From: Sphingorhabdus sp. M41
Lineage (GTDB): Bacteria > Pseudomonadota > Alphaproteobacteria > Sphingomonadales > Sphingomonadaceae
Length of the DNA stretch: 64,000 nucleotides
Reading direction: 5' to 3'
Assembly (NCBI RefSeq): GCF_001586275.1
Contig: NZ_CP014545.1
Span: 1,514,501-1,578,500 of the forward strand
Below, piece after piece: positions 18,831 through 27,677 of the stretch. The position numbers and the translations under genes are program-made. Below the pieces are notes generated by a model that saw only the letters and a list, made by a program, of their open reading frames with translations, made no database searches and was not told the DNA's origin. Position 1 is the stretch's first letter. The number at the start of each line of letters is the position of its first letter.

Positions 18831-19454
18831 ATGCATGATCCGATCACAGACGCTCTAGTCCCGGTTGTTATCGAACAATCAAACCGCGGCGAACGCAGTT
18901 TCGACATTTTTTCCCGCCTGCTGCGCGAGCGGATCGTGTTCGTCACTGGCCAGATCGAAGACGGAATGGCGTCGATTATCACGGCCCAGCTGCTGTTTCT
19001 GGAATCTGAAAATCCCAAGAAAGATATTTATCTCTACATCAATTCGCCCGGTGGCGTGGTGACTGCCGGTATGGCGATCCACGATACGATGCAATATATC
19101 CGGCCCCGCGTCGGTACGGTTTGCGTCGGCCAGGCGGCTTCGATGGGCAGCTTTCTTCTGGCAGCCGGTGAACCGGGCATGCGAATGGCAACAACCAATG
19201 CACGGGTGATGTTGCATCAGCCATCCGGCGGCGCGCAGGGCATGGCGTCCGACATCGAGATCCAGGCCAAGGAAATATTGCGTATCCGTGCCAGCATGAA
19301 CGAACTCTACGCCAAATATACCGGCAAGTCGGTGGCAGAGATTGAAATAGCCATGGACCGCGACACATTCCTGGAAGCGGATGAAGCCAAGGCATTCGGC
19401 ATTGTAGACGAAGTTTACAACAAGCGCCCGGTGCCGGCAGAAGATGCTAAATAA
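18831..19454 (+). CDS. clpP: ATP-dependent Clp protease proteolytic subunit ClpP
   Basis: A 207-aa serine protease with the canonical triad Ser104 ([11 protein letters not shown]), His129 ([12 protein letters not shown]) and Asp178 ([10 protein letters not shown]). It forms the 14-mer degradation chamber used with ClpX or ClpA. The gene precedes clpX by 138 bp, the standard order. Start [20 protein letters not shown] is typical for alphaproteobacterial ClpP, including the short propeptide region. Confidence 0.96.
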   Translation: MHDPITDALVPVVIEQSNRGERSFDIFSRLLRERIVFVTGQIEDGMASIITAQLLFLESENPKKDIYLYINSPGGVVTAGMAIHDTMQYIRPRVGTVCVGQAASMGSFLLAAGEPGMRMATTNARVMLHQPSGGAQGMASDIEIQAKEILRIRASMNELYAKYTGKSVAEIEIAMDRDTFLEADEAKAFGIVDEVYNKRPVPAEDAK

Positions 19455-19592
19455 GCGGTTAGCGCAGCCCTAAATGAAATTTAAGCCATATTTGATAGAC
19501 TTGGCTTTCCGCTTAGGAAGCCGTGAAAAAAGCGGTGGCATTTTGGAATTTGACGGTTAGATTACAATGTTGGCCGGTTTAAAGGACTTTTT

Positions 19593-20864
19593 ATGACGAA
19601 ATTGACGGGATCTGATTCGAAGAGCACATTATATTGCTCTTTCTGTGGCAAATCCCAACATGAAGTCCGCAAATTGATTGCAGGACCCACTGTTTTCATC
19701 TGTGATGAATGCGTTGAGCTTTGCAATGACATCATTCGCGAGGAAACCAAGGGTGCTGCTACGGGCCGCAAGGATGGTGAAGTTCCGACTCCGCAGGAAA
19801 TCTGCGATGTGCTGAACGATTATGTGATCGGGCAAAAACGCGCGAAACGCGTTCTTTCGGTCGCTGTTCACAACCATTACAAGCGTCTCAATCACGCTGC
19901 AAAATCCGGCGATATCGAGCTGGCAAAGTCGAATATCCTGCTCGTGGGTCCGACCGGCTGCGGTAAGACCCTGTTGGCACAGACCCTGGCGAAGACATTC
20001 GACGTGCCTTTCACCATGGCCGATGCAACGACATTGACCGAGGCTGGCTATGTCGGTGAAGATGTCGAAAATATCATTCTCAAACTGCTCCAGGCTTCCG
20101 ATTATAATGTCGAGAAGGCCCAGCGCGGCATTGTTTATATTGACGAAATCGACAAGATCAGCCGCAAGGCGGAAAATCCATCGATCACCCGCGATGTGTC
20201 CGGCGAAGGCGTTCAGCAGGCTTTGCTGAAGCTGATGGAAGGCACGACCGCCAGTGTTCCGCCACAAGGTGGGCGCAAGCATCCGCAGCAGGAATTTCTG
20301 CAGGTCGATACAACCAATATCCTGTTCATCTGCGGCGGCGCATTTGCCGGTCTGGAAAAGATCATCGGTGACCGTCTGGAAGGAAAATCCATCGGTTTCG
20401 GTGCCCATGTAGCCGCTCCGGAAGAACGCCGCGTCGGCGAATTGCTGGCGCAGGGCGAACCCGAGGATTTGCTGAAATTCGGCTTGATCCCTGAATTTGT
20501 CGGCCGTTTGCCGGTTATCGCCACCCTAGAAGATCTTGATGTCGATGCCCTGGTGACGATTCTTCAGGAACCGAAAAACGCGCTGGTGAAGCAATATCGC
20601 AAATTGTTCGAGCTGGAAGATGTCGGTTTGACATTCACCGACGACGCGCTGGTCGCCGTTGCCAACAAGGCGATCGAACGCAAAACTGGTGCACGTGGCC
20701 TGCGCTCGATTGTCGAGAATATCCTGCTTGATACGATGTTCGACCTGCCCGATCTGGAGGGTGTAGACGAGATCGTGATCGACAAGGATGTCGTCGCGGG
20801 CACCAAAGAGCCGGTGAAGGTGATCGCCAAGAGCAGCAAAGCGAAGAAGGAAGACGCTGCCTAG
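19593..20864 (+). CDS. clpX: ATP-dependent Clp protease ATPase subunit ClpX
   Basis: A 423-aa AAA+ unfoldase. The N-terminal zinc-binding domain has [11 protein letters not shown] and [10 protein letters not shown]. Walker A is [12 protein letters not shown], Walker B is [11 protein letters not shown], and the ClpP-binding IGF loop is in KSIGFGAHV. It recognises tagged substrates and feeds them to ClpP; in Caulobacter-like bacteria this includes CtrA. The ATG at 19593 follows AAAGGA. Length is normal. Confidence 0.97.
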   Translation: MTKLTGSDSKSTLYCSFCGKSQHEVRKLIAGPTVFICDECVELCNDIIREETKGAATGRKDGEVPTPQEICDVLNDYVIGQKRAKRVLSVAVHNHYKRLNHAAKSGDIELAKSNILLVGPTGCGKTLLAQTLAKTFDVPFTMADATTLTEAGYVGEDVENIILKLLQASDYNVEKAQRGIVYIDEIDKISRKAENPSITRDVSGEGVQQALLKLMEGTTASVPPQGGRKHPQQEFLQVDTTNILFICGGAFAGLEKIIGDRLEGKSIGFGAHVAAPEERRVGELLAQGEPEDLLKFGLIPEFVGRLPVIATLEDLDVDALVTILQEPKNALVKQYRKLFELEDVGLTFTDDALVAVANKAIERKTGARGLRSIVENILLDTMFDLPDLEGVDEIVIDKDVVAGTKEPVKVIAKSSKAKKEDAA

Positions 20865-20872
20865 CATTACGG

Positions 20873-20895
20873 TGCCCCGGCGAAGGCTGGGGGCA
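20873..20895. repeat. Short dispersed hairpin (GGCGAAGGC-type) after clpX
   Basis: TGCCCCGGC and GCTGGGGGCA flank a GAAG loop and form a stable stem with one bulge. CCCGGCGAAGGC-type hairpins are widespread intergenic elements in Sphingomonadales. Lacking a T-run, it is not a textbook terminator, though it lies where the clpX transcript should end. Confidence 0.45.
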
Positions 20896-21030
20896 ATCTC
20901 CTGAAATCTCCAGACTGAGCGAGGGACTGTTTTAACCTGCTGCCAGTGCTGTGCGTTTTCAGAATATTTCAAAGCAATGGTTCGGCGTTAGTAATTCATG
21001 AGTAGGCCTCCTGTCTCCGCAGGAGCATGC

Positions 21031-21696
21031 TCAATTATAAATGCAGCGATCCGCCTTCTCGTTCTGGACAACATTGATCCGCGCCGCAATCGTGTTGCCA
21101 TAGCGCCGGGTAAATCCACCAGCGCCATTGACAGCCCGTTTCTTTGGTGCGGGCAGGGCTGCCGCGATGCGCGCGGCCTCGATCTTGGTGAGGTCTTTTG
21201 CATCTTTGTTGAAATAACGCTGGGCACCTGCCTGAACGCCATAGGTGCCGATGCCAGTCTCCGCGATGTTGAGATAGACTTCCATGATCCGGTGCTTGCT
21301 CCAGATCGTCTCGATCAGAAAGGTGAAATAGGCTTCGAGACCCTTGCGGAAGAATCCGCCGCCCTGCCAGAGAAAGGCATTTTTCGCGACCTGCTGCGAA
21401 ATGGTCGACCCGCCTCTTATGCGGCCGCCCTGAGCATTGCGCTGGATTGCTTTCTGAATCGCTTCGGTATCAAAACCATTATGGCTGCAAAACTTGCTGT
21501 CCTCGGCAGCGATCACCGCCCGTGCCATATTCGGAGAAATATCGCTGAAGCTCGTCCAGTCCTTGGTGATGCCATTGCCGTCGAGGATCATGGTGGCGGT
21601 GACCGGTGGTGGTACAATTGCATAAATCCCCACCCACGCCACCGTGATCAGGATGAAATAAACCGCAAATTTGAAGAGAAATTTGATGAGCCCCAT
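21031..21696 (-). CDS. mtgA: Monofunctional biosynthetic peptidoglycan transglycosylase MtgA
   Basis: A 221-aa GT51 enzyme that polymerises lipid II glycan chains. A single N-terminal membrane span (residues 8-27) is followed by the family motifs: RAVIAAEDSKFCSHNGFD (catalytic Glu), GGSTISQQVAKNAFLW, RKGLEAYFTFLIE and KHRIMEVYLNIAETG. No transpeptidase domain follows, so this is the monofunctional type. It lies downstream of rpoH on the same strand, separated by a hairpin terminator. Confidence 0.94.
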   Translation of the reverse strand: MGLIKFLFKFAVYFILITVAWVGIYAIVPPPVTATMILDGNGITKDWTSFSDISPNMARAVIAAEDSKFCSHNGFDTEAIQKAIQRNAQGGRIRGGSTISQQVAKNAFLWQGGGFFRKGLEAYFTFLIETIWSKHRIMEVYLNIAETGIGTYGVQAGAQRYFNKDAKDLTKIEAARIAAALPAPKKRAVNGAGGFTRRYGNTIAARINVVQNEKADRCIYN

Positions 21697-21713
21697 GGAC
21701 CCAATCTAAATGC

Positions 21714-21747
21714 AAAACGCCCCGAAAACAAATCCTGTTTCGGGGCG
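21714..21747 (-). terminator. Hairpin terminator after rpoH
   Basis: Read on the minus strand, CGCCCCGAAA and TTTCGGGGCG form a 10-bp stem with an 11-base loop followed by TTTT. It lies between the rpoH stop (21782) and the mtgA start (21696). Confidence 0.6.
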
Positions 21748-21781
21748 CTTCGCTATTTCGGTACATCGTCAATCTTGAGCA

Positions 21782-22693
21782 TTAACTCGCTGCAAGCAGC
21801 TGCTTTTCTCCGGCGATGCGGAGCATCGCTTTTTGCAGTTTCTCAAAAGCGCGGACTTCGATCTGTCTTATGCGCTCGCGACTGACTTCATAGACCTTGC
21901 TCAGGTCCTCAAGCGTCTTGGGATCCTCGGACAAACGACGTTCTGCCAAAATATGCTGTTCGCGTTCGTTCAGCGAGCCCATTGCTTCGGTCAGCATATC
22001 GTGACGGAAGTCGGCTTCCTGTGCGGAGGCAATGGCTTCATCATGCAGCGGGCCGTCGTCTTCCAAAATGTCCTGCCACTGGCCACCATCGCCGTCCTCG
22101 GACGAAAGCGAGACGTTCAGCGAGGCATCGCCACCCATCGACATGCGGCGGTTCATATTGACCACTTCATGTTCGGCAACACCCAGATCGGTGGAGATTT
22201 TCTGCACGTCTTCCGGCGACAGATCTCCGTCTTCGAATGCATCAAGATTATTCTTCATCCGGCGCAGGTTGAAGAAAAGCTTCTTCTGAGCGGCGGTTGT
22301 CCCCATTTTGACGAGGCTCCAGCTGCGCAGTACATATTCCTGGATAGACGCACGAATCCACCACATCGCGTAGGTCGCGAGGCGGAAACCGCGTTCCGGT
22401 TCAAATTTCTTCACGCCTTGCATCAGGCCGACATTTCCCTCGGAAATCAGGTCGGACACCGGCAGGCCATAGCCGCGAAAGCCCATCGCAATCTTGGCGA
22501 CGAGTCGCAGATGCGACGTAACCAGCTGGGCTGCTGCTTCCTGATCCTTGTGTTCAGAATAGCGTTTCGCCAGCATATATTCTTGTTCTGGGGTCAATAG
22601 CGGAAATTTACGAACTTCCGAGAGATACCGGTTCAGGCTCGCGTCCCCCCCTAAGGCAGGGATTTTTGCCGGAACATTGCTACCATTAGCCAT
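21782..22693 (-). CDS. rpoH: RNA polymerase heat-shock sigma factor RpoH (sigma-32)
   Basis: A 303-aa sigma-70-family protein. The RpoH box QKKLFFNLRRMK is present, as are region 2 (DLISEGNVGLMQGVKKFEPE; RLATYAMWWIRASIQEYVLR) and region 4 (LSKVYEVSRERIRQIEVRAF). It directs transcription of chaperone and protease genes. The ATG at 22693 follows GAAGGAACGAAA. Its upstream region overlaps no other gene. A heat-shock-like promoter candidate for clpP is noted at 18748. Confidence 0.96.
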   Translation of the reverse strand: MANGSNVPAKIPALGGDASLNRYLSEVRKFPLLTPEQEYMLAKRYSEHKDQEAAAQLVTSHLRLVAKIAMGFRGYGLPVSDLISEGNVGLMQGVKKFEPERGFRLATYAMWWIRASIQEYVLRSWSLVKMGTTAAQKKLFFNLRRMKNNLDAFEDGDLSPEDVQKISTDLGVAEHEVVNMNRRMSMGGDASLNVSLSSEDGDGGQWQDILEDDGPLHDEAIASAQEADFRHDMLTEAMGSLNEREQHILAERRLSEDPKTLEDLSKVYEVSRERIRQIEVRAFEKLQKAMLRIAGEKQLLAAS

Positions 22694-22769
22694 TTTCGTT
22701 CCTTCTTATGTTGCGCCTCCAGGCCTCATTAAGCACCCTTCGGTCAAAAGCGGATATAAGGTGTGTTAC

Positions 22770-23723
22770 CTATACACGCAACTTCATGAATAGTTCCTGC
22801 ATATCGTCCGGAAAATCGATAGAAAACATCAATTTTTCATCCGTTATGGGGTGAACAAATCCAAGACTAGCAGCATGTAGGGCCTGGCGTCCAAATTGAA
22901 TATCTTTTCGGCGGGAAAGCATTGATTTTCGACGAGTGCCATAGAGCGGGTCCCCAATCAGACTATGTCCAATATGGGTCATATGAACCCGGACCTGATG
23001 CGTGCGTCCTGTTTCGAGCGTACATTCCACCAAAGCCGCACCGTCGAGCATTTCCTTGACGGTATAATGAGTCATCGCCGACTTGCCCCGGTCATCGCCG
23101 ACAACCGCCATTTTCTTGCGATTGACATTGCTACGGCCGATGCTCCCCTCGATGGTGGCCATCGGAGGATTGGGCCGGCCGTTGACGATGGCCATATAGC
23201 GCCGCTCGATATCATGTTTGGCGAACAGCGCGCTTAGACCCTGATGCGCGGCGTCGGTTTTGGCCGCGACCATCAGTCCCGAGGTGTCCTTGTCGATCCG
23301 GTGGACTATCCCGGGGCGGGTCACACCGCCAATGCCGGACAGCTGGCCCCGGCAATGGTGCAGCAGCGCATTGACCAGAGTCCCGTCGGCATGACCGGCA
23401 GCCGGATGAACAACCAGGCCTGCCGGCTTGTTGATGACGATCAGATGCGTGTCTTCGAACACCACATCGAGCGGAATGTCCTGCGCCAGGGCAGGGCCGG
23501 CAATCGGTTCCGGGATGGTGAGCTCATACGTCTTCCCGCCAATTTTCTTCGCCGACGGGTCGGTAAATATTGCACCGTCAAGCACAAGGTTGCCGCCCGA
23601 GATAAGCGATTTCACCCGCTCACGCGAAAGCCCGTCCACCGCTTCTGTCAAAGCCGCATCCAGACGCTGTTTTTTCTCAGTTTCCGGTAATATTCCGGAT
23701 ATTGTAGATTGCCCCGCATTCAT
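22770..23723 (-). CDS. rluD: 23S rRNA pseudouridine synthase, RluD family
   Basis: A 317-aa RluA/RluD-family enzyme. The N-terminal S4 domain (QRLDAALTEAVDGLSRERVK) is followed by the catalytic core VHRIDKDTSGLMVAAKT with the active Asp. ETGRTHQVRVHMTHIGHSLI and GDPLYG complete the family pattern. It probably modifies helix 69 of 23S rRNA. The ATG at 23723 (MNAGQSTISG) fits the family start. The start codon lies only 16 bp from that of the divergent JAMM gene, and no Shine-Dalgarno is evident. Confidence 0.92.
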   Translation of the reverse strand: MNAGQSTISGILPETEKKQRLDAALTEAVDGLSRERVKSLISGGNLVLDGAIFTDPSAKKIGGKTYELTIPEPIAGPALAQDIPLDVVFEDTHLIVINKPAGLVVHPAAGHADGTLVNALLHHCRGQLSGIGGVTRPGIVHRIDKDTSGLMVAAKTDAAHQGLSALFAKHDIERRYMAIVNGRPNPPMATIEGSIGRSNVNRKKMAVVGDDRGKSAMTHYTVKEMLDGAALVECTLETGRTHQVRVHMTHIGHSLIGDPLYGTRRKSMLSRRKDIQFGRQALHAASLGFVHPITDEKLMFSIDFPDDMQELFMKLRV

Positions 23724-23739
23724 CGCGTAGATGTGGGCC

Positions 23740-24171
23740 ATGCAACTGTTTATATCAAGCACCATGTTGGCAGAACTCCAACAGTTGGCTCTCGCCGGAG
23801 CCCCGCGAGAAATTTGCGGAATATTGTTTGGCCGGGAGGGAAGGGTTGTCGCTTATCGCGCAGCGCAAAATGTGGCCGCCGATACGTTGCGCCATTTCGA
23901 GATCGATCCGGCAAATTTGATTGCTGCGGAGCGTGATGCGCGGGACGGCGGTGCGCCGATCCTTGGCTATTATCATTCGCATCCCGCCGGAAGCATAAGA
24001 CCGTCCCGGACCGACGCGGACAGCGCCGCGCCCGACGGTCGGTTCTGGCTGATTTTGAACGGGCAGGATGCCGCAGCGTGGCATGCTACCAAAAATGGCG
24101 AAATTTATGGGCGTTTTGACGCGATCAGGCTTGATTGCTCGGGAGCAAAGGGCCAAACAGCCGCGGAATAG
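23740..24171 (+). CDS. JAMM/MPN+ metallopeptidase (Mov34/Rad C-like family)
   Basis: A 143-aa protein with a complete JAMM zinc motif: Glu24 in EICGILFG, then HSHPAGSIRPSRTD (His79, His81, Ser89, Asp92). Prokaryotic members cleave isopeptide or peptide bonds near C-termini, for example in ubiquitin-like sulfur-carrier or conjugate processing; the substrate here is unknown. ATG 23740 (MQLFISSTML) is preferred over ATG 23731. It is divergent from rluD and 25 bp upstream of chpT. Confidence 0.85.
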   Translation: MQLFISSTMLAELQQLALAGAPREICGILFGREGRVVAYRAAQNVAADTLRHFEIDPANLIAAERDARDGGAPILGYYHSHPAGSIRPSRTDADSAAPDGRFWLILNGQDAAAWHATKNGEIYGRFDAIRLDCSGAKGQTAAE

Positions 24172-24196
24172 CAATTACAGTTAAGGGCGCGTTTAT

Positions 24197-24838
24197 ATGT
24201 CGGATAGTGAAGTTGACTTGGCATCACTGCTTTGTTCGAAAATATGCCACGATTTGCTCAGTCCGGTCGGAGCCCTCAACAACGGCCTTGAATTGCTGGA
24301 AGGCGAAACCGATCCGGTGATGCGCGATCGCTGCATGGACCTGTTGGCGGACAGCGCGAGAGCATCTGCGGACAAGTTGAAATATTTCAGGCTCGCCTTC
24401 GGTGCAGCCGGCGGTTTTGGTGACAATGTCGATCCCGGAGAAGCGCGGCAACTGATCGAATCGCTGCTCGGCGATTCGGGCAAAATCACTCTGGGCTGGG
24501 CATTGCAGGGGGAGGCATTGCCGAAAAAGGCGATCAAAATCCTGCTTAACCTGGCGTTGATTGCCAAAGAGACCCTGGTCAGAGGTGGTCGACTGGACGT
24601 TGGAGCGGAGCAGGGTGAACTGGGTATCGAAGTGGTCATCCGGGCAGAAGGCGAAAAAATCGCTCTTGATGAAGCAATCCGGAGCGCCCTTGATGGCACT
24701 ATAGCGCCTGCCGACATCAGCGCCCGAACAGCCGCTGCGTGGATGACTCGTGAACTGGCGCTGAAAAATGGCGGGGACCTGCGAATTTCCCCTGCGTCCA
24801 CGACAGAATTGCTTTTGGGTGCTATCGTCACTCCTTGA
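24197..24838 (+). CDS. chpT: Histidine phosphotransferase ChpT
   Basis: A 213-aa protein with the phosphoacceptor His18 in LLCSKICHDLLSPVGALNNG, a dimerisation helix pair, and a degenerate ATPase-like domain lacking the usual N and G boxes. In alphaproteobacteria ChpT relays phosphate from CckA to CtrA and CpdR, which control cell cycle and motility. No cckA or ctrA is in this window. It follows the JAMM gene and precedes the amidase gene with short gaps, so the three may be co-transcribed. Confidence 0.88.
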   Translation: MSDSEVDLASLLCSKICHDLLSPVGALNNGLELLEGETDPVMRDRCMDLLADSARASADKLKYFRLAFGAAGGFGDNVDPGEARQLIESLLGDSGKITLGWALQGEALPKKAIKILLNLALIAKETLVRGGRLDVGAEQGELGIEVVIRAEGEKIALDEAIRSALDGTIAPADISARTAAAWMTRELALKNGGDLRISPASTTELLLGAIVTP

Positions 24839-24859
24839 GTTGGAAAGGGAAGGTCATTC

Positions 24860-25552
24860 ATGGATGCGATATGGACGCCGTCCCCGAATTTTGACGACCG
24901 CCAGCTGCCGATCAGCATTCTCGTCATGCATTATACCGGCATGAAGGATGCGGCTTCGGCGATAAACTGGCTGGCCAATCCGCAAGCCAAGGTATCGGCC
25001 CATTATGTTGTGACCGAGGATGGCCAGATCGTCCAGATGGTCGATGAAGAAAAGCGGGCCTGGCACGCAGGGCGCGGTTACTGGCGCGGTATTACCGACG
25101 TCAACAGTGCCAGTATCGGTATCGAGATCGTCAATCCGGGTCATGAATGGGGCTACGTCCCGTTCCCGGAAGAGCAGATGGATGCGGTGACCCGGCTTGC
25201 CCATGCCATCGTCCAGCGGCACGATATCCCGTCTTCCAATGTGATCGGGCACAGCGATCTGGCGCCTGCGCGCAAGCAGGACCCGGGCGAGCTGTTTGAC
25301 TGGGAGAGACTGGCGCGTCACGGCATTGCGCTGAAAAGACCGGCAGCGAAACTGAACGAGCCGCCCTGGACAGATGGCGGCTTCATGCTGGCGCTGGAAC
25401 GGTTTGGCTATGATATTTCCGACCAGACAGCCGCTGTCGTCGCTTTTCAGCGACGGTTCCGGCCCGCGAATATCGACGGCGTCATCGATGGCGAGTGCCG
25501 CTCGCTGCTTTTGTCTTTAATGTTGGACAGAGAGCGCGGAATCACTAAATAG
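24860..25552 (+). CDS. N-acetylmuramoyl-L-alanine amidase (Amidase_2) with peptidoglycan-binding domain
   Basis: A 230-aa zinc amidase of the AmpD/AmiD type. Zinc ligands are suggested by VMHYTGMKD, the central AWHAGRGYWRG, and VIGHSDLAPARKQDPGELFD near 140-160. The last 60 residues (LERFGYDI; VVAFQRRFRPANIDGVID) match a peptidoglycan-binding helix domain. It cleaves the MurNAc-L-Ala bond in wall fragments. There is no obvious signal peptide, so it may act in the cytoplasm on recycled anhydromuropeptides, as AmpD does. Confidence 0.88.
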   Translation: MDAIWTPSPNFDDRQLPISILVMHYTGMKDAASAINWLANPQAKVSAHYVVTEDGQIVQMVDEEKRAWHAGRGYWRGITDVNSASIGIEIVNPGHEWGYVPFPEEQMDAVTRLAHAIVQRHDIPSSNVIGHSDLAPARKQDPGELFDWERLARHGIALKRPAAKLNEPPWTDGGFMLALERFGYDISDQTAAVVAFQRRFRPANIDGVIDGECRSLLLSLMLDRERGITK

Positions 25553-25556
25553 GGCG

Positions 25557-25926
25557 CACCAGAGGGTCGGCCAGCCGTCCGCCGAAGCTTTAGCGGAGGC
25601 GGAAGGAAAGTCCGGGCTCCACGATTAAAAGGTGCCGGATAACGTCCGGCGGGGGCAACCCTAGGGAAAGTGCAACAGAAAGCAGGTCGCGACGACTTCG
25701 GTCACGTGACAATGAAAGGGTGCGGTAAGAGCGCACCGCGGGACTGGCAACAGGCCTGGCATGGTAAACCCCACCTGGAGCAAAACCAAATAGGGGCGGC
25801 ATATGGCTTTTTCGGCTTGCTGCCCGGGTTGGTTGCTTGAGCCACGCAGCAATGCATGGCCTAGATGAATGGCTGGCTATTCCGTTTCGGCGGATGGACA
25901 GAACCCGGCTTACAGACCCTCTGGTA
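25557..25926 (+). ncRNA. rnpB: RNase P RNA (M1 RNA), bacterial type A
   Basis: The 5' end ACCAGAGGGTC pairs with the 3' end GACCCTCTGGT (helix P1). The universal GGAAGGAAAGTCCGGGCTCC block (CR-I) is at about 25601-25620, and the distal P4 strand ACAGAACCCGGCTTACAG is at about 25898-25915. Internal landmarks GGGCAACCC, AGAAAGCAG and GGTAAACCCC fit the alphaproteobacterial type A consensus. This RNA is the ribozyme that trims tRNA 5' leaders. It fills the otherwise gene-free interval between the amidase and caspase genes. Ends are accurate to a few bases. Confidence 0.95.
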
Positions 25927-25959
25927 TTTTGGATTTGATCGTTGAACCTCGGGCGATAA

Positions 25960-27627
25960 ATGCTAAACCCGGATATGAAACAATTTCTGCTCAGCTGCTT
26001 TGTCCTGGCCTGTCTGTTCTGCCTTGATCAACCCGCCAAGGCGGAATGCGTGGCTCCTCAGGGTGAGCGCGGTGTTGCGCTGCTCATTGGTATCAGCGCC
26101 TATGATGACATCAACTGGCCCGCATTGGCGAACGCGGTCAATGATATCGACCATGTCTGCACCGCCTTTGCCAAAGCGGGTTTTGAAATCATCGACGTGC
26201 GCAACGCGAATATCGCCGAGTTGAACAGCGCTACCGCTGCTTTTGCAGCCAAGGCAGCCAGGGCCGACAGCGCGGTTGTCTATTACGCCGGCCACGGTTT
26301 TGAATATAACGGCCGCAATTTCATGGTTCCGGTCAATGCGCCGGCTTTTGCGTCGAGGGACGAGCTCGATACAGAGTTTCTTCCGCTGGAGAAGATGCTT
26401 GAAGCCGCTTCAAAGGCGAAAAAGTTTAACCTGTTCTTCATGGATGCCTGCCGGACCGCCGACCCGATTGTGCGGCTGAAAGACGAGAGCAGCGATGACC
26501 CTGATGGCGGCATTTCGCCGATGGGGTTGCTGGAGATGACGCAAGGCGCAGTTTTTTATTCTACCGCCAAGGGGAAGCCGGCTCTGGATGCCGCTCCTGC
26601 GGATTCCAGTACAAGTCCCTTTGCCGAAGCGATTGCCAGCAAACTTGCCATTCCCGGTCTCGAGCTGTCCGATTATTTCAAGGTCGTATCGCGCGAGGTT
26701 TATACCAACACAAGAGAGCTGGATTTGGGGCCGCAGCAACCGTTTCATTATGGCAGCTGGTTTGAGGACTTCTATCTCAACCTGCCGTCAGATGCCTCTG
26801 GCAATCCGGGTCCGGCATCTTCTTCTCCGGCAACGCGATCTTCTTTGGCAATCAGCATTCCCATGGCACGCCTTGCGATCGAGGACGAAACGATATTGGT
26901 CGGTGAGGTTCTCGGCGATCTGGGTGTCGGCGATTTGACCCGGCTCGCGACAAAGGGTGATCCGCTGGCGCAATCTTTCCTGGGCTATATGTACCATCTC
27001 GGTGTCGGGGTTCGCAAGGATCTGAAACAGGCTGTGGGCTGGCTGGAAAAGTCGGCGGCACAAGGGCATCCTGCGGGACAGACCGAACTGGCCTGGTATT
27101 ATCAGGAGAACCAGCCGGAAAAGGCAAGCCGCGCACTGGAGCTATATCTGCTCGCCGCTGCGCAGGGCTATGCCAAGGCCCAATCGCATCTCGGTTTCGC
27201 CCTGTGGGAGGGAAAATTCGGCATTGTCGACAAAAAGCGGGCGATCGACCTGTTCAAGGACGCATCGGATCGCGGTCATCCCTATGCCACTTACGCGCTG
27301 GGCATTTACGGAAACCAGGTTGAGGAATCGATGCGAAAGCTGCGGTTGCTGGCCGATGGCGGGAATGTCGAGGGCAACAACTGGATATGCGAGCTGCAAT
27401 ATCAGCAGGGGCAGGCGGACAAGGTGGCCAAGGATTGTTCGCTTGCCGCAAGGGACGGATATGCCGGGGCCAGAGCGATTTGGGCGCAGCTTCACGATCG
27501 TGGCCAGGGCACTCCCAAATCGCCAAGCGAGGCGCGCTATTGGGCGATGCTTGCTAGCAGTCAGGCCGAACTTGCGCAGCGCCCTGATCTGGAACGCGCA
27601 ACTGCAAACATCCTGACCCGCAACTAG
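25960..27627 (+). CDS. Exported caspase-like (C14) peptidase with Sel1 repeats
   Basis: A 555-aa protein with a signal peptide (cleavage near PAKAEC). Residues 37 to about 275 form a caspase-fold domain: GVALLIGISAYDDI, catalytic His112 in VVYYAGHGFEYNG, catalytic Cys164 in FFMDACRTADP. A Ser/Pro-rich linker follows, then Sel1 repeats from about 320 to 530 (LAQSFLGYMYHLGVGVRKDL; YAKAQSHLGFALWEGK). The dyad is intact, so activity is plausible. The ATG at 25975 is an alternative start. Domain order and export suggest an envelope-located metacaspase-like peptidase. Substrate unknown. Confidence 0.85.
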   Translation: MLNPDMKQFLLSCFVLACLFCLDQPAKAECVAPQGERGVALLIGISAYDDINWPALANAVNDIDHVCTAFAKAGFEIIDVRNANIAELNSATAAFAAKAARADSAVVYYAGHGFEYNGRNFMVPVNAPAFASRDELDTEFLPLEKMLEAASKAKKFNLFFMDACRTADPIVRLKDESSDDPDGGISPMGLLEMTQGAVFYSTAKGKPALDAAPADSSTSPFAEAIASKLAIPGLELSDYFKVVSREVYTNTRELDLGPQQPFHYGSWFEDFYLNLPSDASGNPGPASSSPATRSSLAISIPMARLAIEDETILVGEVLGDLGVGDLTRLATKGDPLAQSFLGYMYHLGVGVRKDLKQAVGWLEKSAAQGHPAGQTELAWYYQENQPEKASRALELYLLAAAQGYAKAQSHLGFALWEGKFGIVDKKRAIDLFKDASDRGHPYATYALGIYGNQVEESMRKLRLLADGGNVEGNNWICELQYQQGQADKVAKDCSLAARDGYAGARAIWAQLHDRGQGTPKSPSEARYWAMLASSQAELAQRPDLERATANILTRN

Positions 27628-27677
27628 CATGTGGAAGAGGCTGGTAGTTGACGCCAGTCTTTGATAGAGTCTAGTTC

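Noticed and set aside
19455-19592. Terminator or attenuator between clpP and clpX
   Set aside because: GGCTTTCC/GGAAGCC forms only a short stem with a bulge, with A- rather than T-residues after it; not convincing.
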